This document shows, in pieces, positions 9,361 through 17,320 of a DNA stretch of 64,000 bases. The stretch comes from Mucilaginibacter gilvus (GTDB lineage: Bacteria; Bacteroidota; Bacteroidia; Sphingobacteriales; Sphingobacteriaceae), in assembly GCF_004054195.1 (NCBI RefSeq), contig NZ_SBIW01000031.1:1-64000 (forward strand), given 5' to 3'. A model generated the notes under the pieces. It searched no databases. It was not told where the DNA came from and saw nothing but the letters and a program-made list of their open reading frames with translations. Made by a program: the position numbers and the translations under genes. Each line of letters opens with the position of its first letter. The first letter of the stretch is position 1.

Positions 9361-10115
9361 TTGGACTAACTTCCATCGTTTTCCTCATCGCCCCTATCTT
9401 CCTGATACGGTATGTACTGCTGTATAATCGCAAAAAGAAAAAACACGAAGAAGAAAAATTAGCTATGGTAAAAACACTGGAAACCGAACTGTTGCGTACC
9501 CAAATGGAGGTGCAGGAGCAAACGCTTAAAACCATCGCTTACGACCTGCACGATAACATTGGCCAGCTGCTAAGCCTCACTACCATTACCCTCAGCTCTA
9601 TCAACCTGGACGATAAGGTAAAAACCGCCGAAAAGATTGCCCTGGTGGAAGATCTTACCGCCCGCTCTACCAAAGAGGTGAAGGCCCTGTCGCGGATGCT
9701 GCACAGCGAAGAATTACTAAGCAGGGGGCTGTTTTCGGCTATTGAATTTGAGCTGGACTGGATGAAACGCAGCGACCGCTTTACCATCAGCTTTAAAAAA
9801 CCCACGTTCGAGTCTTTTACCGACGATGCCGGTAAGGAAACCATCATGTTCCGCCTTTTCCAGGAAATTATAAATAATATTATTCAGCACTCAAAGGCAA
9901 CAGAAATATTTGTTACTTTGGAGCAAATTCAGGATTCGTTAAAGTTAAGCATACGCGATAACGGCGTTGGTTTTGATGTTGACGCAACCCTGAAACGAAA
10001 AACCGGTATGGGCCTGTATAATATTAAAAAACGCGCTGCCATTATAAATGGTACTGCCTCAATAGATTCTACCCGCGGTGCCGGTTCTGTTATAGCCATT
10101 ACAGTACCTTATTAA
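9327..10115 (+). CDS. Sensor histidine kinase (HisKA_3 / NarX-DegS type)
   Basis: A 262-residue kinase. One membrane segment spans residues ~8-32 (IVSLIGLTSIVFLIAPIFLI), followed by a basic, coiled-coil linker (RKKKKHEEEKLAMVKTLETELL). The phosphoacceptor is H75 in AYDLHDNIGQLLSL, typical of kinases paired with NarL/FixJ regulators. The ATPase domain shows an N-box (FQEIINNIIQHSKA), G1 box (IRDNGVGFD) and G2 box (GMGLYNIKKRA). It has no periplasmic sensor domain, so the input probably comes from a partner such as the overlapping upstream membrane protein. The response regulator follows after 12 bp. The ATG at 9327 is preferred because the membrane segment begins directly after it. Confidence 0.92.
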   Translation: MPISPKEIVSLIGLTSIVFLIAPIFLIRYVLLYNRKKKKHEEEKLAMVKTLETELLRTQMEVQEQTLKTIAYDLHDNIGQLLSLTTITLSSINLDDKVKTAEKIALVEDLTARSTKEVKALSRMLHSEELLSRGLFSAIEFELDWMKRSDRFTISFKKPTFESFTDDAGKETIMFRLFQEIINNIIQHSKATEIFVTLEQIQDSLKLSIRDNGVGFDVDATLKRKTGMGLYNIKKRAAIINGTASIDSTRGAGSVIAITVPY

Positions 10116-10127
10116 TAACCATTTACC

Positions 10128-10784
10128 ATGCCCCCCCCCGACAAAATAGATATTGCTATAGTTGACGATCATACCCTCTTTAGACAGGGGCTGATGGGCC
10201 TGCTCACCGAAAGCGGCCGCATTAATGTTGTGTTTGATGCCAGCAACGGTGCCGATATGATCCAGAAGATAGGCAAGCAAGCCCTGCCAAGCGTTATACT
10301 GATGGATATTACCATGCCCGTAATGGATGGTTACGAAACCACCAAATGGCTTAAACAAAACCACCCCGAAATAAACGTACTGGCCCTGAGCATGTTTGAG
10401 GAAGACAAACCCATCATTGAAATGCTGAAAAGCGGCGCGGGTGGCTATATGCTAAAACAATCAAAAGTAGCCGACCTGGTTAACGCCATAGCGGGCATCA
10501 ACGAACATGCGTTTTATATAAACGAGTTGGTATCTGGCAAGCTGCTGCGCAACATCCAAAACAAGCAGGCCGTTAAGAACAATTTCTCGGACCTTAACTC
10601 CAACGAGCTCCGTTTCCTGGAACTTTGCTGCTCCGATCTTACCTACAAACAAATTGCCGACCAAATGAACCTGAGTCCGCACACCATCGATAATTACCGC
10701 GAATCGCTGTTCCAAAAGTTCGAGACCAAATCGCGCACGGCCCTGGTGATATCGGCATTAAAAAACGGATTGATAAAAATTTAG
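10128..10784 (+). CDS. Response regulator, NarL/FixJ family
   Basis: A 218-residue regulator. The receiver domain (residues 6-125) has the acidic pair D13-D14, phosphoacceptor D60 in ILMDITMPVMDG and the KQS lysine near residue 110. The C-terminal LuxR-type helix-turn-helix (residues ~155-215) reads LRFLELCCSDLTYKQIADQM and LSPHTIDNYRESLFQKF. It is co-transcribed with the kinase at 9327-10115. The start is unusual: the ATG is followed by nine consecutive C bases (three proline codons), so slippage of one C would shift the frame and remove the protein. Targets are unknown; the upstream lipoprotein and membrane protein genes are candidates. Confidence 0.93.
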   Translation: MPPPDKIDIAIVDDHTLFRQGLMGLLTESGRINVVFDASNGADMIQKIGKQALPSVILMDITMPVMDGYETTKWLKQNHPEINVLALSMFEEDKPIIEMLKSGAGGYMLKQSKVADLVNAIAGINEHAFYINELVSGKLLRNIQNKQAVKNNFSDLNSNELRFLELCCSDLTYKQIADQMNLSPHTIDNYRESLFQKFETKSRTALVISALKNGLIKI

Positions 10785-10798
10785 CCCATCAAAATTCA

Positions 10799-10823
10799 GG
10801 CTGAAGTTTGCCCGGGCTCAGCC
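10799..10823 (+). terminator. Weak hairpin after the response regulator
   Basis: GGCTGA (10799-10804) pairs with TCAGCC (10818-10823) around a GC-rich loop, 14 bp after the regulator stop. There is no T-run directly after it, so it is a weak candidate for a terminator between these convergent genes. Confidence 0.3.
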
Positions 10824-10951
10824 AAATTGCTGGCATAAAAACAAGCCCAAAAAACTGCGTAAAAAAAGACTAAAAAGACCAAAAACCGCCCTTTTTTCAA
10901 TTAAAAACGCAAAAACACGGAGATTTTCGACAGCATTTTGGGCAATTCGGG

Positions 10952-12262
10952 CTAAAAGTTGTCCTGGTAATTCACTTTTCCGTTAGAAAGTTTCACGTAA
11001 TCTACCGAGCCGGTACCCTGAAAACTGAAATCGATACCGATAATTTTGGAGCGGATAATGCCGCTGCTTACCGTGTAAACCAGCTTGTCATCCATGTAAA
11101 TTTTAGCCACCCGGTTATGCGATTCTACACTAACCTTCACAAATTTGCCAAAATCGGCCCCAAACATGGATAGATCCTGCTTTTTGCCCGATTTAAAATA
11201 GTTAGTGAATATAAAGTCAACGTTTGATACACAGCCCTTTACGCAAAGCGGGATGCCTACCGCCGTTCCCTTGCATAAAATGTAGATATGGGTTTGCTGG
11301 CAGGCGTTAGCACCACCGCTATAATCGTTTTTCAGGAGGGTTTCAAAAACAAAATCGTCGCTGTAGATCTCCCCAAAATCTTTCACGTTACTAAAAAGCA
11401 CGTATGGCGCAACAGGCTCTGTTTTAATATTATGCGCAATTATCTGCTGTATGGGCAGGCCCATTTTGCCATCCTTCATTACATCTACGCTATCAAAATA
11501 TACCGGTACCGGGCTCAGCGTAACTGCTGATACCCAGCCGTTTGATTTGATGAGCAGATCGTGCTGTTTTACAACGCGGTTATTCACAATAAGCTTAGCG
11601 TGGTAATAATCGGGGTAATAATAGATAGAGGTGTGCTGCTTATCAAGCTTGGAAACCTTCTGGCGCAGCGTTTTATCCCACGATTGCTGTATAATAACCG
11701 AATCGCCGGGCGCTTTTTTGGCGTCGTAATTAAAAATGACTGAATTGGGTACCCCCGCCGTAACCACAGTTTTACTACTGAAGGTATAATCGGCATCTAC
11801 CACCTGCGGCGGGTTTTTATTTATACTTAAATAGGTGATTACAATGCCCGCAATAAGCGCTATCCCGGCTGTAATTTGCCATATACGCCTGTTGGTTGGA
11901 TTTATGGGAGCAACTGGTTTAGGCGCGGGGATCTGCCCGGGCTCGGGGGTTACTATTACATCTTCTAATACAGCAACGTTTGTGCCGCCGTTTTTTTGGT
12001 GTGCCGTTACAAAACTCCTCCAGCCGCTAAAACCAATATAATGGGCAAGCGTGTCCAGCGTGTAGGTATTGGGCAGGCTATCGTATTTTACCTTGCCCCA
12101 AATGCGTTTTAGGGTAACATGGCTTAGGGTTACGCCAGTGCGCTGGTGTATGCGCCCGCTTAGGTTAATAAAATCCTGGTTGGACCAGCTGCGGCTGTCG
12201 CCCCATCCGGTTTCGGTTTCATACTGCTGTTTAAGCGTTTCTATAAGTTCATCAAAAGGCAT
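10952..12262 (-). CDS. Putative membrane-anchored one-component regulator (helical N-terminal domain, one TM, periplasmic sandwich domains)
   Basis: A 436-residue protein I cannot name. Residues 1-90 are charged and helical, with segments SNQDFINLSGRIHQRTGV, LSHVTLKRIWGKV and YTLDTLAHYIGFSGWRSF that look like a helix-turn-helix-type domain. A proline-rich linker leads to one transmembrane segment at ~127-147 (WQITAGIALIAGIVITYLSI). The rest would be periplasmic: a PKD-like sandwich at ~155-245 (VIFNYDAKKAPGDSVIIQQSW) and a LamG/concanavalin-like C-terminus (DDFVFETLLKND, ESHNRVAKIYMDDKLVYTV). This topology resembles ToxR-type regulators that bind DNA from the membrane. An AAGGAG motif precedes the ATG and a TAATTTTG box lies at 12280-12287. 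The regulatory role is inference. Confidence 0.75.
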   Translation of the reverse strand: MPFDELIETLKQQYETETGWGDSRSWSNQDFINLSGRIHQRTGVTLSHVTLKRIWGKVKYDSLPNTYTLDTLAHYIGFSGWRSFVTAHQKNGGTNVAVLEDVIVTPEPGQIPAPKPVAPINPTNRRIWQITAGIALIAGIVITYLSINKNPPQVVDADYTFSSKTVVTAGVPNSVIFNYDAKKAPGDSVIIQQSWDKTLRQKVSKLDKQHTSIYYYPDYYHAKLIVNNRVVKQHDLLIKSNGWVSAVTLSPVPVYFDSVDVMKDGKMGLPIQQIIAHNIKTEPVAPYVLFSNVKDFGEIYSDDFVFETLLKNDYSGGANACQQTHIYILCKGTAVGIPLCVKGCVSNVDFIFTNYFKSGKKQDLSMFGADFGKFVKVSVESHNRVAKIYMDDKLVYTVSSGIIRSKIIGIDFSFQGTGSVDYVKLSNGKVNYQDNF

Positions 12263-12279
12263 GTGCTATCTCCTTAATG

Positions 12280-12287
12280 CAAAATTA
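12280..12287 (-). promoter_or_regulatory. Candidate -7 promoter box TAATTTTG for the 12262 gene
   Basis: Read on the minus strand, TAATTTTG fits the Bacteroidota -7 consensus TAnnTTTG and lies 18 bp upstream of the ATG at 12262. I see no clear TTTG at -33, so confidence is low. An AAGGAG Shine-Dalgarno-like sequence (minus strand, 12270-12275) lies between it and the start. Confidence 0.35.
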
Positions 12288-12311
12288 ATATCGCTATTCA
12301 TTTTGTTCGGG

Positions 12312-12341
12312 CTTGTATCAACTTGTACCAACTTGTACAGC
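12312..12341. promoter_or_regulatory. Helically phased 10-bp direct repeats (possible operator)
   Basis: Three tandem units with exact 10-bp spacing: CTTGTATCAA, CTTGTACCAA and CTTGTACAGC. A fourth, diverged unit TTTGTATCAG lies at 12377-12386. They sit in the divergent region between the putative membrane regulator (12262, minus) and the DoxX-like gene (12450, plus). One-turn spacing puts all units on the same DNA face, as expected for cooperative binding of a regulator. No binding protein is proven. Confidence 0.4.
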
Positions 12342-12449
12342 CGCAGCGCATACAAAATGGTTTCGGCGCATCTACATTTGTATCAGCCAGCCGGTATGCA
12401 AGTTATAAAATGTACCCGGCTAAATAACCAAATCTCGCTGATATTTTTT

Positions 12450-13187
12450 ATGGATAAGCTTACAATTACGGGCAAATGGTTTTATGCCGCTGCATTTATA
12501 ATATTTGGTATACAGCACTTTATGTACGCCGGCTTTGTGGCTACCCTGGTGCCCGCATGGATTCCCTGGCATTTGTTCTGGGCGTATTTTGTGGGCGTCG
12601 CCTTTATAATGGCATCCATTAGTATCATCATTAATAAATATGCTTTGTTCTCCAGTGTGCTATTGGGACTTATGCTGGCGATGTTTATCGTATTGATACA
12701 TATTCCAAACCTGGTTAGCCATCCGCAAGAACCACAGCGCTGGACACGTGCGGTGCAGGATGTGGCAATTATGGGCACAGCGCTTATGCTTGCCGGTGAG
12801 TTAAAGCTGCAAACCGCCGGCAAATATTTGTTTGCTGTGCCCATCATCATTTTAGCGCTACAGCATTTTACACATACAAGTTTTGTCACCGCCAAGGTGC
12901 CCGCATGGTTCACTGGGGTAGAAGTTTGGGATTACATTGTGGGTATAGTAATGATAATTGCTGTTGTTGGAATAATGAGCAACCGCTACATGGGCGCGCC
13001 GGCATTAATACTGGCCATTTTACTGCTCACCCTGGCTTTACTGTACCATGTGCCCCTGCTCCTGACCGATGTACACAACGGCCAGCAATGGACGGGCGCA
13101 ATGCTGGATATTGCCATTGCAGGCGGGGCATTTATTGTGGCGGCTTTGCCCACGGTTTATTATAAACCGGCCGGCATGGCAACTTAA
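12450..13187 (+). CDS. DoxX-like integral membrane protein with internal tandem duplication
   Basis: I place the start at the ATG at 12450 (MDKLTITGKWFYAAAF), because residues encoded upstream in the same frame are not membrane-like and overlap the divergent regulator; the product is 245 residues. It has about eight hydrophobic segments and consists of two similar halves. The first half has GKWFYAAAFIIFGIQHFMY, VPAWIPWHLFWAYFVG and HIPNLVSHPQEPQRWTRA. The second repeats this as GKYLFAVPIIILALQHFTH, VPAWFTGVEVWDYIVG and HVPLLLTDVHNGQQWTGA. The repeated QHF, VPAW and QxWTxA motifs fit DoxX/DoxD-related families, which usually have a single four-helix unit. The function is unknown; the gene may be controlled from the repeat-containing divergent region. 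Confidence 0.78.
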   Translation: MDKLTITGKWFYAAAFIIFGIQHFMYAGFVATLVPAWIPWHLFWAYFVGVAFIMASISIIINKYALFSSVLLGLMLAMFIVLIHIPNLVSHPQEPQRWTRAVQDVAIMGTALMLAGELKLQTAGKYLFAVPIIILALQHFTHTSFVTAKVPAWFTGVEVWDYIVGIVMIIAVVGIMSNRYMGAPALILAILLLTLALLYHVPLLLTDVHNGQQWTGAMLDIAIAGGAFIVAALPTVYYKPAGMAT

Positions 13188-13241
13188 CAACCAAGTAATG
13201 CGTACATTTATATAACCACCTGCTATAAACCTCCTGCTGCT

Positions 13242-14468
13242 ATGCCGGGCCGTACTATATATTGTTCTTTTTTGCTACTGATGCTAATTTTTGGCTGCGG
13301 CGGGCGGAGTTACGCGCAATTTTTTCAGCTTACAGAGGAGCGTACACATGTTAAAGTGCCTTTTAAAGTGGTACGCAACATGGTTATTATCAAACTAAAA
13401 ATTAATAATAACGGGCCTTACAACTTTATTTTGGATACAGGCGTGGGCTTTATGGTTATAACAGAACCAAGCCTGGTAGACAGCCTGAATATACCGGACC
13501 GGCGTACCCTTAAACTGGCGGGGCTTGGCGAAGGAGATGACTTTGATGCTTATTATACCGAACCCCTAAACATAGAGATTCCCGGGATAAACAGCGTAGG
13601 CGTTAGTGCTGCTATATTTAAAAAAGACCATTTTGGCTTATCCAATTATGCAGGGATGCCAATTCACGGTTTATTGGGCTATGAGTTTTTTAACAGGCTG
13701 GTTGTTAAAATTAACTTTAATGATAGCACACTAACCGCCTACCGCCCGGGCAGTTTAAAAATACCACGCAAGTACGAGGCCTTGCCCATAACTTTAGAGA
13801 ACAACAAGCCTTTTTTGAAAACCTGTGTGCGTTTTTGCGATAACAGCGAACGCGAATGCAAGCTGATCGTAGATATCGGCGCGGGGCACCCGCTGTCGCT
13901 TGATGAAAACAATGCTAACCCCTGGCCCACGCAAAAATCTATCGCGGCCAACCTGGGCATGGGCTTAACCGGGCCAATAAAAGGCGAAATAAGCCGTGTG
14001 CGCCAGTTGAACCTGGGCAAATATAGCCTTACTAATGTACTTTCCTCCTTCCCCGAAAAACGTACCGATAATTCTGTTTCTGCCGAACGGGATGGGAATT
14101 TAGGGATGGATGTGCTAAAGCGGTTTATCCTGATATTTGATTACAGTAAAGGCTTGCTGTATGTTAAATCGAGAGGCAACCTGAAGGAACCCTTTGAACG
14201 CGACATGAGCGGAATGGAATATTACGCAGGCGGCGATGAGCTTAAACGCATCGTAATAAGCCGTGTGGAACCCGGTTCTGCGGGCGATGATGTTGGGCTG
14301 CTTAAGGATGATGAGATCACGTCGGTGAATTTTAAGCCCGTGGCAAACATGAGCCTGGAAGAACTCGACCGCCTTTTTCGATCGGGCGATGGCAAGGGTT
14401 TGCTGCTGGAGATCTACCACGAAAAAAAATTCACCAATGTGATATTAACTTTAAAAAGAAGGATCTAA
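13242..14468 (+). CDS. Exported retropepsin-like aspartyl protease with C-terminal PDZ domain
   Basis: A 408-residue protein with a signal peptide ending GGRSYAQ near residue 26. Residues ~35-180 hold the first half of a pepsin-like fold with the active-site motif FILDTGVGF (D65-T66-G67) and the flap region AGMPIHGLLGYEFF. A second half has the weaker motif LIVDIGAGHPLSL in place of a canonical DTG, as is common in the Bacteroidota aspartyl-protease family. A PDZ domain at ~325-400 (SRVEPGSAGDDVGLLKDDEITSVN split around the glycine-rich loop, then LLLEIYHEKKFTNVILTLKR) completes it. It probably acts in the periplasm or at the cell surface; the substrate is unknown. It stands alone between opposing genes. 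Confidence 0.88.
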   Translation: MPGRTIYCSFLLLMLIFGCGGRSYAQFFQLTEERTHVKVPFKVVRNMVIIKLKINNNGPYNFILDTGVGFMVITEPSLVDSLNIPDRRTLKLAGLGEGDDFDAYYTEPLNIEIPGINSVGVSAAIFKKDHFGLSNYAGMPIHGLLGYEFFNRLVVKINFNDSTLTAYRPGSLKIPRKYEALPITLENNKPFLKTCVRFCDNSERECKLIVDIGAGHPLSLDENNANPWPTQKSIAANLGMGLTGPIKGEISRVRQLNLGKYSLTNVLSSFPEKRTDNSVSAERDGNLGMDVLKRFILIFDYSKGLLYVKSRGNLKEPFERDMSGMEYYAGGDELKRIVISRVEPGSAGDDVGLLKDDEITSVNFKPVANMSLEELDRLFRSGDGKGLLLEIYHEKKFTNVILTLKRRI

Positions 14469-14588
14469 GAAACGTTGAGGTGTTAGTTCGTACGGTTCCC
14501 CCGATGCGGGAGACTACAGGTGATGGTGAGGGGAATTGTATGACTAATAATAAGCAAGTTTTTTTGTGCCCGTACTAAAACAGGCAGG

Positions 14589-16337
14589 CTAATTCGCCAT
14601 TCCATCATACACAATTTCCGTCCTCCGGTTGAGCTGATGCTCTGCTTCTGTACACGATGCACGATCCGGGCAATTGTTCACCAGGTTTTCTTTACCAAAC
14701 CAGCCCGCAGATAACCTGCCACGCGATATGCCCTGCCCAACCAAATATGCTATTGCCGCTTCCGACCGACGTTTGGATAGGCCGATATTATAGGTCCCGG
14801 ATGCGCGTACATCGGTATAGGATGCCAGTTTTACTTTTACCGATGGATTAGCCTTTAAAACGATAACCAGCCTGTCCAGTTCTGTTGCAGCATCCGGCCG
14901 GATGTTTGCCTTATCCAGGTCGTAATAAATAATTGCACGTAAGTCCTCAGGCTTAAAGGATTGTTTTGGCGGGCCGGCTATTGCCGGTGCTGGCGGCTGT
15001 ATTTGTTTTACCGGCTCAGGCAGGCTTTCGTATTTAAAAGTGTAGATATCATCGTTACCTGTACCGCCATCCCGGTTAGAGGAAAAATAGCCCGTTGCCC
15101 CGTCTTTAGTCAGCATATAAAAGTCGTCTGCCGTGCTATTTATCGGGAACTTTCCGTTTGACGGTACCGACCATTCAGCACGCCCACCCTTTGCTGTAAA
15201 AATATCAAAGCCGCCCATCCCGGGCAAACCCTTAGAGGCATATATTAACGTGCCCGCACCCTGCATTACAGGGAAAGCCTCCTCATCTTTTGTGTTGATG
15301 TTTTTACCGCAGTTTACCGGTTTGCTCCAGCTACCGTCCACTTGTTTAAGGCAGTACCAGATATCTGTTTTACCCCCCCCTCCCGGCATATCAGATGTAA
15401 AATATAACGCGTCGCCATTAAATGATAAAGCCGCGTGGCTCACCGAATACTCCTTAATATTATTATAAGCGAAGTTTTTAAAATTTCCCCAAACGCCATT
15501 TGTTTTTGTGGCCATCACCAGCATTAACCTGCGGGTATACAGGCGTTGGTGGCTTGTTCCCTTTTCACGTTTGTCGATGGGGAGGTCGCTACGCGGAACG
15601 CTGGTTGTTACCGTTATCCAGGCAGTATCAGCCGAAGCATTAAACAACGCCGGACCGGCATGGTAATCGCCGTTGAATATTTTGCTGGCATCGGTACTTA
15701 TTGGCAGTAGCACAACGCTATCCTTAATTGCGCTGTATAGTTTAAAATAGCCGTTGCCGGTACGGTTGTCGGTTTGTTTGCCGCTATCCTCGTACCCATT
15801 TAGCCTGTCGGAAGTAAAAACGATGCCTTTTTCACCGTAATAGTTTGTGCCCCAATCTGCATAGATACTGTTGATCTTCTTTTCCAGGCTCACCGTGTAC
15901 TCTTTGCGCGGTGCGGCCATCCATTTGGCGGCAGAATCGCAGGTGGCAACCTTAAAACGCAGTTGCTCCGGGTTATTTACTTTGGCATAGTAAGCCTGGT
16001 ATTGTACTTTGGCTTCCTTTAATTTATTGTTGCGGAGGAGCGATTCGGCATAATAATACAGATCGATATCGGCGGCCTTTTCATAAGAAATTGCACTGGC
16101 GTACCAGTTTTCGGCATTCTTATTATCGTTTATTAAGCGGTAACACCCGGCTATGCGTTCTACCACTTGTACGTTAGAATTATTTTTGTCGGCCAGCGGA
16201 AGGTAAAGGTTTAGTGCTTTAAAATACTCGTAACGTTCAAAAAGCTTATCCGCCAGTTGCTTTTTGCTTAGTTGTTCCTGAGCGGTTGCAACCATCCGGC
16301 AATTCAACAATAAGGCTATTATTAATAACTTCTTCAT
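14589..16337 (-). CDS. OmpA-family protein with TPR-like and PD40 beta-propeller domains (PorE-like)
   Basis: A 582-residue protein with signal peptide (MKKLLIIALLLNCRMVATAQ). Residues ~25-130 form helical, TPR-like repeats (LADKLFERYEYFKALNLYLPL, NAENWYASAISYEKAADIDLYYYAESLL). Residues ~160-430 carry PD40-type propeller motifs (GIVFTSDRLNG, ALYFTSDMPGGGGKTDIWYC, TLIYASKGLPGMGGFDIFTA, GYFSSNRDGGTGNDDIYTF). The C-terminal OmpA domain (~460-578) has YYDLDKANIRPDA and SKRRSEAAIAYLVGQGI, which bind peptidoglycan. This is the standard partner of PorP/SprF and CHU_C proteins in Bacteroidota and resembles PorE of the type IX secretion system. It is the last gene of the operon, 8 bp after the PorP/SprF gene. 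Confidence 0.93.
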   Translation of the reverse strand: MKKLLIIALLLNCRMVATAQEQLSKKQLADKLFERYEYFKALNLYLPLADKNNSNVQVVERIAGCYRLINDNKNAENWYASAISYEKAADIDLYYYAESLLRNNKLKEAKVQYQAYYAKVNNPEQLRFKVATCDSAAKWMAAPRKEYTVSLEKKINSIYADWGTNYYGEKGIVFTSDRLNGYEDSGKQTDNRTGNGYFKLYSAIKDSVVLLPISTDASKIFNGDYHAGPALFNASADTAWITVTTSVPRSDLPIDKREKGTSHQRLYTRRLMLVMATKTNGVWGNFKNFAYNNIKEYSVSHAALSFNGDALYFTSDMPGGGGKTDIWYCLKQVDGSWSKPVNCGKNINTKDEEAFPVMQGAGTLIYASKGLPGMGGFDIFTAKGGRAEWSVPSNGKFPINSTADDFYMLTKDGATGYFSSNRDGGTGNDDIYTFKYESLPEPVKQIQPPAPAIAGPPKQSFKPEDLRAIIYYDLDKANIRPDAATELDRLVIVLKANPSVKVKLASYTDVRASGTYNIGLSKRRSEAAIAYLVGQGISRGRLSAGWFGKENLVNNCPDRASCTEAEHQLNRRTEIVYDGMAN

Positions 16338-16345
16338 ATAGTTTA

Positions 16346-17320
16346 TTAAAAAAACCTTGGACTTATTACCCGGGGCTGCTTTCTCCTAAACGACAAACTT
16401 AACGACACCTCGTGCGTACCGCTTTGATAAGTACTCAGCGCGCTGGTACTAAAATCGTACGAATACCCAAACCGCAGAAAATCGTTGATATTAAACTGCG
16501 CTATCCCCGTTACGCTGTTACTTTTATCGAGCCCTTTATACTGACCGGATCGCTTGAGATTAACACCTGTATTGTACGATGCCCCCAGCCAGAGCTTTTT
16601 ATCAAATAGCAGATACGTGGTGAGATCTAAACCAGCGGGGCTTTTAAGGTCGCCTTTGAGCATCACCGAAGGTTTTATATCGATAGTATTACTCAGCGCT
16701 ATTACAGCACCCGTGGTTAAATACCCATGCGGCACCGGGTTTATCACCAGCGTATTGCCTCCCGATACCGGCTTAGAAAACAAGTTAAGCACCGATGCAC
16801 CCACATAAAACAACGGTGTGGTGTAGTAAACCCCCAGCCTGAAATCGGCCATCAGCGTATTTTCATTGCCGATGATCCCTCCATCTGTCGGGTCGTTCGC
16901 GTTAAATTTCGAGGCGTCTATACGGTACTGTACCAGCCCCGCGCCAAAGCCGAAACTTAGGCGTTTGGTATCCTCATCGTCCAGCCGCAGGCGGTAAGCA
17001 TAATTGGCGTAAAACGAGGTATTGTTCTCCGGCCCCAGCCTGTCGTTGGTAGCTAAAAAGCCAAATGCAACGTTTTTATTATCGGGATTCAGCACACCAT
17101 CTACAGATATAGTATTGGTACGTGGCGCGCCATCTATACCCGCCCATTGCAGGCGGCTGCTCAGGTTAAGCGTCCAATCCTCTTTATAACCGGCATAAGC
17201 GGGGTTTACCACCAGGCCGTTAAACATATACTGGCTAAACTGCACAGTTTGCTGCGCATAGCTATTTTGCAGGGCAGCACCCATTATCAACAGCAGGCTA
17301 TACTTCTTCAGCCTCTTCAT
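16346..17320 (-). CDS. PorP/SprF family type IX secretion outer-membrane protein
   Basis: A 324-residue beta-barrel protein with signal peptide (MKRLKKYSLLLIMGAALQNSYAQ). The family hallmark follows directly: VQFSQYMFNGLVVNPAYAGY, then LSSRLQWAGIDGAP with TNTISVDG, and FGFLATNDRLGPENNTS. Alternating hydrophobic strands run to the C-terminus, which ends EVSLSLSFRRKQPRVISPRFF. PorP/SprF proteins associate with exported substrates carrying CHU_C domains and are needed to secrete or anchor them in gliding species. The start codon follows the stop of the CHU_C gene with no spacer (TAGATG), so the two are translationally coupled. The partner is very probably the protein encoded at 17321-19138. Confidence 0.95.
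   Translation of the reverse strand: MKRLKKYSLLLIMGAALQNSYAQQTVQFSQYMFNGLVVNPAYAGYKEDWTLNLSSRLQWAGIDGAPRTNTISVDGVLNPDNKNVAFGFLATNDRLGPENNTSFYANYAYRLRLDDEDTKRLSFGFGAGLVQYRIDASKFNANDPTDGGIIGNENTLMADFRLGVYYTTPLFYVGASVLNLFSKPVSGGNTLVINPVPHGYLTTGAVIALSNTIDIKPSVMLKGDLKSPAGLDLTTYLLFDKKLWLGASYNTGVNLKRSGQYKGLDKSNSVTGIAQFNINDFLRFGYSYDFSTSALSTYQSGTHEVSLSLSFRRKQPRVISPRFF

Noticed and set aside
12069-12449. N-terminal extension of the DoxX-like frame
   Set aside because: Overlaps the divergent regulator gene and encodes non-membrane, irregular sequence; the ATG at 12450 starts the membrane domain.
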